A stretch of DNA of 64,000 bases, taken from Debaryomyces hansenii CBS767 (lineage: Eukaryota; Ascomycota; Pichiomycetes; Serinales; Debaryomycetaceae). The notes beneath the pieces were generated by a model. It saw nothing but the letters and a program-made list of their open reading frames with translations. It was not told the DNA's origin and made no database searches. Shown one piece after another: positions 30,263 to 39,786 of the stretch (positions within the stretch are counted from its first letter, which is position 1; every line of letters begins with the position of its first letter). A program made the translations under genes and the position numbers. Location: positions 124,001 through 188,000 of the forward strand of contig NC_006046.2 in the NCBI RefSeq assembly GCF_000006445.2, given 5' to 3'.

Positions 30263-32965
30263 TTAGAGCTTGCTAGCTCTAATACCGTTAAGTCTAAATT
30301 TCAAGTCCTTTAATAGTTTACTATCGGGTTTCCAATTTTCAAACAGTTCATACAATTCGCTAATTTCGTCGTAACCATTTTTACCCATATCATCACCATT
30401 ATCTACCGTTAATAACTTATTGTTATTCGGCCAATTCTTTTCAATATTAAAAATCAAGCCTCGCAAGCACCAAGGCAATATGAAAGGATTAGTACCTATC
30501 TTGCCAACATTATATTCCTTAATATACACGTGATTGGTAATTGGTACTTTCACAACCTCTTCTACCTCATCAACATGATCGATTGGGCCGTAAGTCCCAA
30601 CACCGCTTGTCACTAAACTGGTTTTCGAACTTATCTTATTCAATTCAAAAGGGTATGGAAAATCCTTTGTTAATAATGTAGACGACAGGGTTGGAGGAAT
30701 GACAACATCGTCAGTATCCAAAACAAATTTTATGCCTAGATCGTAAACTTTACCGTCATTATATATCTTAGAATGGCCACCTCCGGTCAACGGACCTGCC
30801 AATACAGTACTTAGCTCTTTTAGAACATTGTTGTCAAAATAACCCAAGTTCTGTAATTGACAACATAAAGAGACCAATTTTTGAACAAAGAGCGGTGTTT
30901 GCGATGAATGATCGATGTAACAAGCTCTATAAATATTGGGATGAAATATATGAGATGCTAATGCAGAATATAAAGGCACCAACTGGTCATTTATGGATCC
31001 AATAAAGCAAATCTTAACATTTGCGTTTATGATTATTTGAGTGGATTCCTTATAAACCAAAGATTGTTTGCTGGTAAATTTAGTTAACTCAAATAATTCT
31101 GTCATTGATTCATGTTCAATCGCCGAATAAGCTTTCATAAAGAACGACTTATCAACGCCGTAAAATGGACCATTATTGATACCTGCCATACCTAAAATGC
31201 CAATCCTTTTCTTAATTGGATCCTTTAAAATACCCATTTTAATAAGCTTCGCCAAAAGAATAATCGATACGACGCACCCTTGAGAATGTGATGCAACAAA
31301 TATAAAATCAGCTTCGTTTAATTCTTTTTGCCATGAAGTTAAAATTTCTGTGAAGAATTCCACCCTATCAAATATTTTACCTTCCTTTTCGAGAGCAATT
31401 TTCTGGATACTAACATTGCAAGATTCATCTTCTGTAATTAGGCCATTTTCAATACAATATCGAATAAGCGCCTTTTCAGCCTCATTTGCAAACTTTAAAG
31501 AAGTACCTTTTGGAGCACCAATAAGAGGTCTAATCATCTTAGTCGGGAAAAATCCATGAACACCAATAATCAAAATCTTCTTAATTTTATGCAAAGGACC
31601 GGATTTATGTGTTACTATATCTGATGAACTAATGTTCAATTTAGAATTCTTTGCAGGACGGGGTTTGTGATTGATCAATAAATTACCCATTGGATCATTA
31701 GTAATGGAAATTGAATTTGGATCATTCGAACCATCATCTGGTTGATTATCTCCCAGAGTAGTACGTTCAGTGGACTCTTCATTTGATAGCCTTGTGTAAA
31801 ATTTATCGTAATTAGGTAAACAAGCTCTCTTGGCAGGCGGTAATTTAGCCAACGATCTACCATATAACCTGTATGCCTTTTCGTAAATTAAGTCAAATTC
31901 CTTTTCCATTCGTTCATTACTATTTGTAGTTGAATTATCACTACCCTTATCGCTTTCGTTTTCAACCACATTTGTTAGGGACTGAGTATTGAAACCCAAT
32001 TTAGTTGATAATTGGTAAATAAATTGCCTCCAGTTCGTCACATCGGCTTTGGAACTAGGGGTAGTTCCTTGATTCATAGTAGATGAATTGCCAAATAAAG
32101 TAGTGGCTAACGAATTAGAAGAAGAATTTTGGGGAGGTAAACACAGGCGCCAATCTGGAACAATGACATTTTCCTTAAGGTTTTCATTCTTGTGGGTGTT
32201 AATCTTACTAAACTGTTTAGCATTATCATGAGGCTTATACAAAACAGCATCATCTTCTCCACTCTGTTCAGATAATGGTGGTGTACCCTCTTCCTTATCA
32301 TTTGTCTTATCGTTTGCTTTATCTATTTTAGTAGCCTTTTGTTCATTGCTATCAGATATATCCTCTTTGTTTGGGAGCGAAGGGGTTGATTGAAGAATTC
32401 TGTTGGTGTTGCTTATTTTCTTATCTTTTTCCTTTTTATCCTTATTATTGTTATTTGTGTCGTTGTCACCAGCACTATGACTTCCATTGTTCCAGAAAGT
32501 CCAAGAAGAAGAAGGTTTCTTTCTATTATCGTTTGAAATTTGCTCGTCAATTTCATCACCATTATCATCTGGAAGATAGTCATCATTTTCTCTATCATCT
32601 ATTTCATTGTCTTGGTGCTCAGCATCATTATTTTCTTCCAGATGTTGTTCATTATTATCATCATTATCTAAATGGTGTTCAACATTGTCCACTTTGCTCT
32701 TTGAAGACCAATTAAGCCAGTTATTGGCATTATTTACTAAAGATGATGAAGAGGCCTTAGGCTTTATTGCCTTCGCTGAATCCCGATCCTTCTTTGATTC
32801 CAGGTCTCGCTTCTTTAGATCATCATTCGTTAACTTTGTTGCAGAGTTAGAAGAAGGTACATCCTCTCTCTCATTATTGGTGTTGTAATCGGCTGTATTC
32901 GATTGGTTGTTGGGTCCCCATAGCTGTAGCCAGCCACTAGAGTTGATGTTTGGTGTACGTGACAT
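30263..32965 (-). CDS. Putative alpha/beta-hydrolase, YML020W/YDR444W-like
   Basis: A 900-aa protein whose C-terminal two thirds resemble the paired S. cerevisiae proteins YML020W and YDR444W, putative serine hydrolases of unknown substrate. The hydrolase core starts near 465 with 'ILIIGVHGFFP', and the nucleophile elbow 'SHSQG' (about 558-562) fits GxSxG-like hydrolases with Ser replacing the first Gly. 'CFIGSINDQLVPLYS' (about 655-669) is where the acidic residue of a triad would lie. The first 460 residues are low-complexity, rich in Asn, Asp, Glu and Ser, but hold three aromatic motifs (W12/W16, W83/W86, W155/W158) spaced about 71 residues apart. No signal peptide is seen. Confidence 0.7.
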   Translation of the reverse strand: MSRTPNINSSGWLQLWGPNNQSNTADYNTNNEREDVPSSNSATKLTNDDLKKRDLESKKDRDSAKAIKPKASSSSLVNNANNWLNWSSKSKVDNVEHHLDNDDNNEQHLEENNDAEHQDNEIDDRENDDYLPDDNGDEIDEQISNDNRKKPSSSWTFWNNGSHSAGDNDTNNNNKDKKEKDKKISNTNRILQSTPSLPNKEDISDSNEQKATKIDKANDKTNDKEEGTPPLSEQSGEDDAVLYKPHDNAKQFSKINTHKNENLKENVIVPDWRLCLPPQNSSSNSLATTLFGNSSTMNQGTTPSSKADVTNWRQFIYQLSTKLGFNTQSLTNVVENESDKGSDNSTTNSNERMEKEFDLIYEKAYRLYGRSLAKLPPAKRACLPNYDKFYTRLSNEESTERTTLGDNQPDDGSNDPNSISITNDPMGNLLINHKPRPAKNSKLNISSSDIVTHKSGPLHKIKKILIIGVHGFFPTKMIRPLIGAPKGTSLKFANEAEKALIRYCIENGLITEDESCNVSIQKIALEKEGKIFDRVEFFTEILTSWQKELNEADFIFVASHSQGCVVSIILLAKLIKMGILKDPIKKRIGILGMAGINNGPFYGVDKSFFMKAYSAIEHESMTELFELTKFTSKQSLVYKESTQIIINANVKICFIGSINDQLVPLYSALASHIFHPNIYRACYIDHSSQTPLFVQKLVSLCCQLQNLGYFDNNVLKELSTVLAGPLTGGGHSKIYNDGKVYDLGIKFVLDTDDVVIPPTLSSTLLTKDFPYPFELNKISSKTSLVTSGVGTYGPIDHVDEVEEVVKVPITNHVYIKEYNVGKIGTNPFILPWCLRGLIFNIEKNWPNNNKLLTVDNGDDMGKNGYDEISELYELFENWKPDSKLLKDLKFRLNGIRASKL

Positions 32966-33198
32966 CTCTTGATTATATTATCGAATCACTCGTTTTACTC
33001 TTAATATATAATAGTTCAACGATTGGTGCCCTCTTACGATGTGATATATGTAGTTAATTATTGCAGGTTATAAAATTCAATAAAAAAGTAAAAAGCTAAT
33101 TAATTAATAGGAACTATTGTTCTATGTATTCATGTGCGCAACTTTATATGGGGAAATTTCATATGAAGTATTCCATTTCATTATCTACTAGTATATGG

Positions 33199-34221
33199 CT
33201 AAGTAAATAGCTTACGGTACTCATTCAACGAGTCTACTGAGATAGCAGCACCTCCACAGCCTATAAATATAATGATTTCTTCGTCGGATAAGTTGCCAAA
33301 GCATTTCAAATACAGAGTGTTATCAAAGGCCATTGAAATGGTAGCACCACATGCCGGCTCGACCAATGTCCCGAAATGATCATAGAAGTCAATTGAACCT
33401 TTTACTGCTTCGAGATCGTCAATCATCTGGACGTGTGTCCTATGCTTATTGTAATTAGCCAAGGATTGGGCCGAAATATAAGGAGATGCCAAACATGACA
33501 CCAAAGTATTAATTGATTTTAAGGTGACTACTTTTCCAGCTTTAAGAGCTTCTGAGAAAGTTGGAGTTTGAAATGTTTCGACAGCAAGTATAGGAACATC
33601 TTTAAATTGTGCATTTCTCAGTAATCCAGCTACTACACCATTATATAGACCACCCCCGCCTACACTGCAAACAATCCCTCTAACCTTACCACATTCTTCT
33701 GGTGATAGTTGATTTTGATTTACAATCTCGTCAATTATTGTACCATGGCCTTCCCAAAGTAACGGATCATCAAATGGTGGACAATAAACAGGATATACTG
33801 ACGCATCTACACTCTTCATTACTATTTCTCTCAAGTATGAGTCGGCTTCACCCCAATGGGCACCATGGACTTGTACTTTAGCACCCAATTTTTCCAACTT
33901 TTCAACAACCCCACTGTGAGCTGTAGTTGGTAAAACCACTGTACAAGATAAATTGTAATGTCTACTGGTGTACGCAGCAGCTAAACCAGCATTACCCCCG
34001 GACGATGCAAATGTCTCTACATTTTCCTTCTTTAGTTCATGAGCTCTTTCAATCGATTTGGCCACTAAATGGCCCATACCTCTCAATTTAAAGCTACCTG
34101 ATGGCTGTTCATATTCATTCTTAATGAAAATCCGGCATGGTGGTTTATTAGGTAATTTATCAGTAACCTCAATTAATGATGTATCGATAGATGGCTCTCC
34201 TTTGGCTAGCTGTGATATCAT
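33199..34221 (-). CDS. CHA1: Catabolic L-serine/L-threonine dehydratase
   Basis: A 340-aa PLP-dependent deaminase that converts L-serine to pyruvate and L-threonine to 2-oxobutyrate with release of ammonia. The PLP lysine is K45 in 'SGSFKLRG', 'SSGGNAG' (about 73-79) holds the substrate carboxylate, and the 'GGGGLYNG' loop (about 184-191) binds the PLP phosphate. There is no C-terminal ACT-like regulatory domain, which separates it from biosynthetic Ilv1. Length is close to Cha1 (360 aa). Cha1 acts in mitochondria, but I do not see a clear presequence here. It is divergent from the Rad33-like gene with only 127 bp between starts. Confidence 0.88.
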   Translation of the reverse strand: MISQLAKGEPSIDTSLIEVTDKLPNKPPCRIFIKNEYEQPSGSFKLRGMGHLVAKSIERAHELKKENVETFASSGGNAGLAAAYTSRHYNLSCTVVLPTTAHSGVVEKLEKLGAKVQVHGAHWGEADSYLREIVMKSVDASVYPVYCPPFDDPLLWEGHGTIIDEIVNQNQLSPEECGKVRGIVCSVGGGGLYNGVVAGLLRNAQFKDVPILAVETFQTPTFSEALKAGKVVTLKSINTLVSCLASPYISAQSLANYNKHRTHVQMIDDLEAVKGSIDFYDHFGTLVEPACGATISMAFDNTLYLKCFGNLSDEEIIIFIGCGGAAISVDSLNEYRKLFT

Positions 34222-34348
34222 TTTTAATCAATATTGATTAATTATTCTAATATCAAAACATCCCTTTTTTTACATCTATAACAGTTGATACGCACCAAAA
34301 AAAGATTTTAGCTGATTCTGCAATAGAACTAATGATATAAGTGATTAT

Positions 34349-35077
34349 ATGTCAAGGAGAAAAGGTAAAGCACATGGAGTATCCATATCAGAAGAGTTTC
34401 TGCGATTAGATCCAGAAATCGAAGATGAAATATTAGAGGCATACAGTTCTATAACTCTGGAAAGTCAAGATTTCTTCCTACATCAGTTACCTAATTATTT
34501 ACGTCAATTGCAAATACCAACATGTTTCACCAATGACATAACGCAGTGTGTGGACTATTACTACGAGTATATGCATAATGAAGGTGGTGACTTCAAGTTA
34601 AATGAGTCAAACTATAAACAAGCGATAACCTTCCAGTTGATTCTAGCGTATACAATCACTGCTTCAACAAATGACATAAATGAAGTAAACATTATTGACA
34701 TAGTAGATATTGATAAACTTATTAGAAACGCTAACAAGTTAGTCAAATTTAGAAATGCATATACTCATATTTATGGAAGTTGGAAATTATTCGTGGATGC
34801 TGCAACGACTTTAACAGATAGCAGCGAATTGACTGTTACCAACTACCAGTTGACATTGCCGGATTTGAAGAAGATTAAATCATTTTTGAATTTAGATGAA
34901 ACAAGCAACGGAAATGTCTCATTAGGTGACTCATTCCTTATTGATATGTTGAGTTGTTGCACAACTACTCAACATGGTGACATTATTAACTATGATTACA
35001 ACAAGCCAAAGAAAGGATCGTACATCACTATCAAAGATTTCGCTGAAATTCTTGGAAACCTAGGTGAGTTGGATTAG
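34349..35077 (+). CDS. RAD33: Rad33-like nucleotide excision repair protein
   Basis: A 242-aa protein that I match to S. cerevisiae Rad33 (177 aa), a centrin/calmodulin-fold partner of Rad4-Rad23 in damage recognition. The N-terminal 'EIEDEILEAYSS' (about 23-34) followed by 'LPNYLRQLQI' (about 47-56) parallels Rad33 'EVEDEILEKY' and 'LPRFFKDLQL'. The C-terminal 'LTLPDLKKI', a short linker, then 'MLSCCTTT' and 'IKDFAEILGNLGEL' parallel the last helices of Rad33. The middle (about 75-165) is longer than in Rad33. It has no Ca-binding EF-hand loops. The match is from memory of a short, fast-evolving protein, so it should be confirmed by profile search. Confidence 0.68.
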   Translation: MSRRKGKAHGVSISEEFLRLDPEIEDEILEAYSSITLESQDFFLHQLPNYLRQLQIPTCFTNDITQCVDYYYEYMHNEGGDFKLNESNYKQAITFQLILAYTITASTNDINEVNIIDIVDIDKLIRNANKLVKFRNAYTHIYGSWKLFVDAATTLTDSSELTVTNYQLTLPDLKKIKSFLNLDETSNGNVSLGDSFLIDMLSCCTTTQHGDIINYDYNKPKKGSYITIKDFAEILGNLGELD

Positions 35078-35137
35078 ATGTTTTTTTATTTAGGTATGAA
35101 CTTATGTTTGATTAATGTACAATGGGACTATTTACAA

Positions 35138-35762
35138 TTATTGCTCTACAAATGGATTGAAATGTATTTCGACATGCTTTATCCAACTCTCCTTCTTCCA
35201 TATTCCACGAGGCTTTCCGCTTTTCTTCGTTTTATCTTGATTGTTCAAGCTCTCGTCGCTTTCTAGCGTTTCGATTGCCTCATAACCGTCTATGACCATA
35301 CCAATTGCAGTATATTTTGAACTATCTCCTAATATATTTTGATGCTCATTTGACAAAGATATGAAGAACTGCGACCCCAAACCGTCCTCATTTCCAGCAT
35401 TATTGACAGTTAACAATGTGCCTCTCTTGATTTGATTCCAGCCACGAGCATTAGAATATTGGAATTCCTTAGATATATATCCATTTGTCGTGTTGATCTT
35501 AGTATCAGCAGGTTCCGATTCTTTCCCTGATTGTGATGGATCTCCTGTCTGTATTATGAAATTTGGCACATATCGTAATATTCTGTTATCTTCGTATGTT
35601 CCATTTGCACAATGCCTTAAAAAATTCTCCACATGTTTGCATTGTGCAATACTCGACAATCTTAATTCAAATTTTAGCGGACCAGTCTTGGTATGAAACT
35701 ATTATTTGGTTAGTACTCTAATATTTTACGTAATATACGGTGACACTTACAGTTACTGACAT
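35138..35762 (-). CDS. Cyclophilin-type peptidyl-prolyl isomerase (PPIL3-like), spliced
   Basis: The coding sequence is complement(join(35138..35698,35751..35762)), 190 aa. Exon 1 is only 12 nt (Met-Ser-Val-Thr); the protein then continues 'FHTKTGPLKFEL', recreating the 'MSVT.HT..G..K.E' start of the PPIL3/Cyp10 subfamily. Without the intron there is no ATG, since the open frame downstream would have to begin at a TTG. Core motifs are 'FIIQTGDP', 'GTLLTVNNAG', 'GSQFFISL' and 'IGMVIDG'. The catalytic Arg is kept in 'ILRYVPNF', but the CypA Trp is absent as in PPIL3. PPIL3-type cyclophilins associate with spliceosomes. The protein is convergent with the Rad33-like gene. Confidence 0.87.
35699..35750 (-). 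other. Spliceosomal intron after a 12-nt first exon
   Basis: A 52-nt intron with donor GTAAGT (35750-35745), branch point TACTAAC (35715-35709) and acceptor AATAATAG ending at 35699, ten bases after the branch point. Its signals and size match those of the MFS gene intron in this window. Confidence 0.92.
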
Positions 35763-35865
35763 TTTTCTATCCCCGTACTAAATTCATTTTCGAAGAAGCA
35801 TAATATTTTTTTTATCGCGAATAAAATTTGAGTACTTCGAACAGATAATAAACGACTCAGTATCA

Positions 35866-35883
35866 ATGAAACTGTTCATATGA
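35866..35883 (+). promoter_or_regulatory. Short upstream ORF overlapping the next gene's start
   Basis: ATG at 35866 opens a five-codon ORF ending in TGA at 35881-35883, which overlaps the main ATG at 35880 (ATGA arrangement). A second in-frame ATG at 35883 follows. This could reduce initiation or couple it by reinitiation, if the transcript starts upstream of 35866. Confidence 0.4.
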
Positions 35884-38171
35884 TGAATATACCATATGAA
35901 CAACCTCATTTACTATTTCCATTGGCCGCTTATATTCAATCTCAGTATGAACTCATAGATCAATTCGTTCCCGAGCTAGCTAGTTGTGAGAAAAAAGTGG
36001 TTCATCTCACTAACGTTAAACAATTCGAAGATTTACTATACCATTTAGAATCCACATTCCTCGCTAATGATGAAAAGGGCGGAGAATCGTACCTTAAGAT
36101 TCCATCTATCGACATATTTCGGATTTTAATAACTCTTGCGTCTAGATGCCTGTCTACGAATTTTACTCATGGGTCTGCTTCTATAGATGGTTTGATTGCA
36201 AATAGCGAATATATTAAAAACTTGAATGAAGAATATGAAAATTGTATATACAAATCTCCTATCAGAGATAGATGCATAACGATCATGAGAAGTTACATGA
36301 ATTTACTAAGTGCTTCTAAATCACCCATTACAGTTGACATGGTTTATAACCTATTTTTGGCCGCATTGAAAGATTTCATAATTCAGCCAAAATTTTTTCA
36401 TATCAGGGGCACACTTCCTAAGGACAAATATTTAGGGTCAAATAGAAATCCTGCCAGGCGTCAAGAAACAAATATAGAGCAAAGCCATGATATTATAAGT
36501 GATTCAGAAGAAGAACCTCCGTCGTTAGTAAGCAATACCTCTAAGGATATTGCAAATGAAGTCAAAAAGTTCCAACCCTACAACATATCCCCTTTGAGGA
36601 AGAATACTGGTGTTTTTTCCAGTGATAACCATAAGATATCAGGTTTAAATGACTCAGCTGTATTATTTCAAACCATGCCTCATTTGGACAGTGAATCAGA
36701 ACTAACGTCTGGTTCAGATGGCGAGTTGATCTCAAAGAAACGCAAAGTTCGCTCTAACGTGAGAGATAAAGATTCAGCATTAAGCAATATTCGTGTTTTT
36801 GGAGATTATCTAATTTCCAGGCAATTGAACCCAATAATCAATTCTCCATATAACTTGTGGAAATTGATGCAGTGGACATTTCATTGTGCAAATTTTTCCA
36901 CTATGTATCAGAAACAATTACTCGATTCAAATAGCACTAATTGTCATCTTATTTTTGAGACGTACGCTAAACTTCTCCGGTTGATATTTGACTTCCTTTC
37001 ATTTAATTTTACCTATCACTTGATTACCGATAAAAATTCAAGAAGGTTATTGAACATTGAAATCGATAATAAAAATGAACATATTGATCCAGTTTGCATT
37101 TTCTTTCAACGAGATCGAATTTCCAGGAAAGAAATAATAAACATATTAGAGAACGACAGAAATATTCTTCTTCTGAATCTTATGACCCAGTTAGGTCCAT
37201 CTCGAGTGGATTGGTATGATAGGGTAATAGAATATGCATTTACTGGATTAAACAAAGATAAACCAAAGTCTGAAAGTAGCTATCAACCACAACCTTGTTA
37301 TGAACGGGAGAAGTTATTAATAAGACATGACAATTTAAAAAAAAAGGTAGATAAGAATTATGCAGTCCAATATGATGATAATCTTGATTCAATGAAGTTA
37401 CGTTATGGAATAATAATAATTGTATATTATAGGTCGCTATTCTTTTCCGACGGGAGTTTCATAAATGGTTCAAAGGTTGATGATTCCTCAGCTTCACAAT
37501 TATCTCCTGAAATTTTGTTGCAACAACTTAGTTGCAAACTTATTACCCTTGATTATCTGTACCTTAAACAGTTTTATCTTGCTTACTATATGGAAATTGC
37601 GGAGGATAAGTTCATAAGTAAAATTCACCAATATCGGATGATGCTTGAGTTGACAAAGATGGTATTAATATCTCTCACTGGGATTCTGGAAATCGACAAT
37701 TATTTATCTGAAAAGGAAATGTTAAGCACTCACTGTAATTCTTCGCAGAGTTTCATAGATTTAATTGTTGACCAAAGGCTTTATCAAGTTCTAGTTGAAG
37801 ATGAAACATATCCTCATTGGCAGGACTTTGAGGCAGCATGGTGTAAAATGAATTATTTACTAGGCTGGCTTCTTGAATCGTCCTTGTCTCATTTACAAAA
37901 TAATTCAACTGAGTCGAGTAACTATAATGAATTTGTGGACTACATTTATAAGAGGGTTGAAAAAGCAGATCGCATGAAAATCAAATGGTTTAATAAATTC
38001 ATCTTAAATCACTGCGAAGATAACACCAAATCCGACAATAGTCATGTAGAATATCACTTTTACCTATCGGATGACGAAGCTCTTGAACTCCTTGTTAATG
38101 AGAAAACTGATACTAATTGGGTTAAGCTCAAAGACATAGTACAATTGAAGTTTTCAGGTATACGACATTAA
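35880..38171 (+). CDS. Unrecognised 763-aa protein, helical, with acidic linker
   Basis: I do not recognise this protein. It starts 'MMNIPYEQPH' and reads as two helical regions (about 10-175 and 310-760) joined by a charged, Ser/Asp-rich linker (about 190-305) that includes 'ISDSEEEPP' and a basic 'KKRKVR' cluster near 288-293 resembling a nuclear localization signal. There is no signal peptide or membrane segment. Conserved-looking aromatic patches such as 'YNLWKLMQWTFHCANF' suggest a folded core rather than disorder. An acidic linker plus the basic cluster suggests a nuclear protein, but this is a guess. The divergent neighbour is the cyclophilin, 117 bp away. Confidence 0.75.
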   Translation: MMNIPYEQPHLLFPLAAYIQSQYELIDQFVPELASCEKKVVHLTNVKQFEDLLYHLESTFLANDEKGGESYLKIPSIDIFRILITLASRCLSTNFTHGSASIDGLIANSEYIKNLNEEYENCIYKSPIRDRCITIMRSYMNLLSASKSPITVDMVYNLFLAALKDFIIQPKFFHIRGTLPKDKYLGSNRNPARRQETNIEQSHDIISDSEEEPPSLVSNTSKDIANEVKKFQPYNISPLRKNTGVFSSDNHKISGLNDSAVLFQTMPHLDSESELTSGSDGELISKKRKVRSNVRDKDSALSNIRVFGDYLISRQLNPIINSPYNLWKLMQWTFHCANFSTMYQKQLLDSNSTNCHLIFETYAKLLRLIFDFLSFNFTYHLITDKNSRRLLNIEIDNKNEHIDPVCIFFQRDRISRKEIINILENDRNILLLNLMTQLGPSRVDWYDRVIEYAFTGLNKDKPKSESSYQPQPCYEREKLLIRHDNLKKKVDKNYAVQYDDNLDSMKLRYGIIIIVYYRSLFFSDGSFINGSKVDDSSASQLSPEILLQQLSCKLITLDYLYLKQFYLAYYMEIAEDKFISKIHQYRMMLELTKMVLISLTGILEIDNYLSEKEMLSTHCNSSQSFIDLIVDQRLYQVLVEDETYPHWQDFEAAWCKMNYLLGWLLESSLSHLQNNSTESSNYNEFVDYIYKRVEKADRMKIKWFNKFILNHCEDNTKSDNSHVEYHFYLSDDEALELLVNEKTDTNWVKLKDIVQLKFSGIRH

Positions 38172-38250
38172 TGAATAATTGACTTTTAATTCTTACTGTA
38201 TATAATTTAGCTATTTAATAGATCACTATGCTGTAAATATAAAACAAGTA

Positions 38251-38895
38251 TTAAATGATATGTTTAACCTTGAAATAATGTCTCAAGTATTGAACTTGCC
38301 AAGCACCTAAACCAACGAGAGATGTAATGACTAAAATAGAGAACCATTTTACTCTCGAGTTAGTTGACTCATTGGTATCTCTCATTCTTTCTTCTCTAGC
38401 TTTCAAATATTGTAATTCTCCACTAATTTCGTAAGTCGTTTCTTCGATTCTACGCAAATCAACCTCAACTGGCTTCAACTTTTCAGCAGCTTGTACTGCG
38501 TTCCAGTCTCTTGCAGCAGCTCCACTTTCAACGTCTAATTCGATCTCCCTAACAAAGTTGGTGTTCTTGGACCATTTTCTTTCCAATTGGTTGGTGAAAC
38601 AAATATCAAAAGCAGCACTATTGTGACTAGTGAACCCAATTTTAACAGAACCAGCAATATCATTCTTACGACGGTATTCGTTACCTAACAGGTCTACTAT
38701 TCTCAAGTCGAGTCTTTGGCCATCTCCGGAATTACCATTCGTCTTAATATTGACGACAACCATTTGTTCCTCTTGAACAAAATCACGAATACAAAATGGA
38801 TCTGGGTTCGTGGTTGCTGGAATGGCCAATTGCAAAGCAGAAACCAACGAAATGAAAGTCGATATAATGAACAACAAAGTAGAAATTGACCTCAT
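38251..38895 (-). CDS. ERV25: p24 family ER-Golgi cargo protein Erv25
   Basis: A 214-aa type I membrane protein of the p24/EMP24 family, which with Emp24, Erp1 and Erp2 packages GPI-anchored and other cargo into COPII vesicles. The signal peptide is 1-20, and the GOLD domain (about 30-125) carries the disulfide cysteines in 'CIRDFV' and 'FDICF'. A coiled coil (about 135-180) has 'ARDWNAV', '[11 protein letters not shown]' and '[15 protein letters not shown]', all closely matching Erv25. One membrane segment ends in the cytosolic tail 'YFKVKHII', where Lys and hydrophobic residues bind COPI/COPII coats. It shares a 311-bp divergent region with MRPL39. Confidence 0.95.
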   Translation of the reverse strand: MRSISTLLFIISTFISLVSALQLAIPATTNPDPFCIRDFVQEEQMVVVNIKTNGNSGDGQRLDLRIVDLLGNEYRRKNDIAGSVKIGFTSHNSAAFDICFTNQLERKWSKNTNFVREIELDVESGAAARDWNAVQAAEKLKPVEVDLRRIEETTYEISGELQYLKAREERMRDTNESTNSRVKWFSILVITSLVGLGAWQVQYLRHYFKVKHII

Positions 38896-39206
38896 TTTTC
38901 TAAGAATTGTTATGATACTCTGTTTGTATTCCGTTAACCTTAGCTTGAACTTAGTTGTGGTTATTTAATTCAACTCGGTGATTGTTAGCGTGTCAAGTTT
39001 TCCATATAAATGTCGTACAAATCAACCGCGTCGAACGACATTGATAAATCTGTATATATGACATATATTTTCATATATTTCCCAATTAGGAAGTCTAGTG
39101 ATATTCAATAAATTTTCATTTTTCGTCGTGAATATATAACCTTCAAAAGATTGAAATAATAGTATCTACTTCAAGTACTATAAATATAATTTAAAAATAA
39201 TCAAAA
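38896..39206. other. Divergent promoter region, ERV25 / MRPL39
   Basis: 311 bp of AT-rich sequence with no open frame. The right half has TATAAATATAA immediately before MRPL39. I see no other recognisable element. Confidence 0.4.
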
Positions 39207-39422
39207 ATGTCAAAGGCAAAGACAACTCACACTATGGTGAAACTCGTTTCCGCTGCTAAAACCGGGTACGAAAAGTGGTTCAATATTCCAAGACATACTC
39301 AAAAATTGAACTTAATATTATATGATCCAGTCGCCAAAAGACATTGTCTTTTCCAAGAAGACAAGAAAAGAAGAGTTCCGGAGGTTATACCTAAAGATTA
39401 TAATAGAAGCCATCGTACCTAA
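39207..39422 (+). CDS. MRPL39: Mitochondrial large-subunit ribosomal protein bL33m
   Basis: A 71-aa basic protein of the bacterial L33 family. 'MVKLVSAAKTGYEKWFNIPR' followed by 'LYDPVAKRHCLFQEDKKRR' fits the L33 pattern (V-x-L-V-S-x-A-x-T-G-Y ... L-x-L-x-x-Y-D-P-x-x-x-x-H-x-x-F-x-E). Length equals S. cerevisiae Mrpl39 (70 aa). The zinc-binding cysteines of some bacterial L33 proteins are absent, as is usual in mitochondria. It acts near the exit site of the large subunit. Confidence 0.9.
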   Translation: MSKAKTTHTMVKLVSAAKTGYEKWFNIPRHTQKLNLILYDPVAKRHCLFQEDKKRRVPEVIPKDYNRSHRT

Positions 39423-39775
39423 ATGTTGAAGTCTCATCTACAATCAATCTGAACTTTACTGAAGTAGTTCGAATCGCATATAAATTGGTATTAATAGTAT
39501 TAATATCCGTGGTCCGTCTAAGTATAGATGTTAACGACTAAAATGGCGTGTTCCACATTGAGATGAATTTGTATAACTCTCTCATTACTTGTATATATTA
39601 GAATTCATTGGTGTATCAATCACCACATCAAATAATATTACGCATTGTGTATGAAGATGATAAGTTTTAGTAGAAAGCTTTAGAGTACTTATTCTAGCAT
39701 CGCCATTTAGAATATTGTAAATGTGCTGTCTTTCGAAATAGAAGACTTGTACTTAGAGTATCATTTAAACATTCA
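39423..39775. other. Intergenic stretch between MRPL39 and tRNA-Leu
   Basis: About 350 bp without an ORF. I looked for box C/D-like pairs and found only weak, unsupported matches. Confidence 0.35.
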
Positions 39776-39783
39776 AAAAAAAA
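39776..39783 (-). terminator. RNA polymerase III terminator of tRNA-Leu
   Basis: Eight T residues on the minus strand begin four bases past the tRNA 3' end, a standard Pol III stop. Confidence 0.8.
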
Positions 39784-39786
39784 TAA

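Noticed and set aside
39423..39775. Possible box C/D snoRNA downstream of MRPL39
   Set aside because: A GATGAT-like box is present, but I found no convincing box D or terminal stem.
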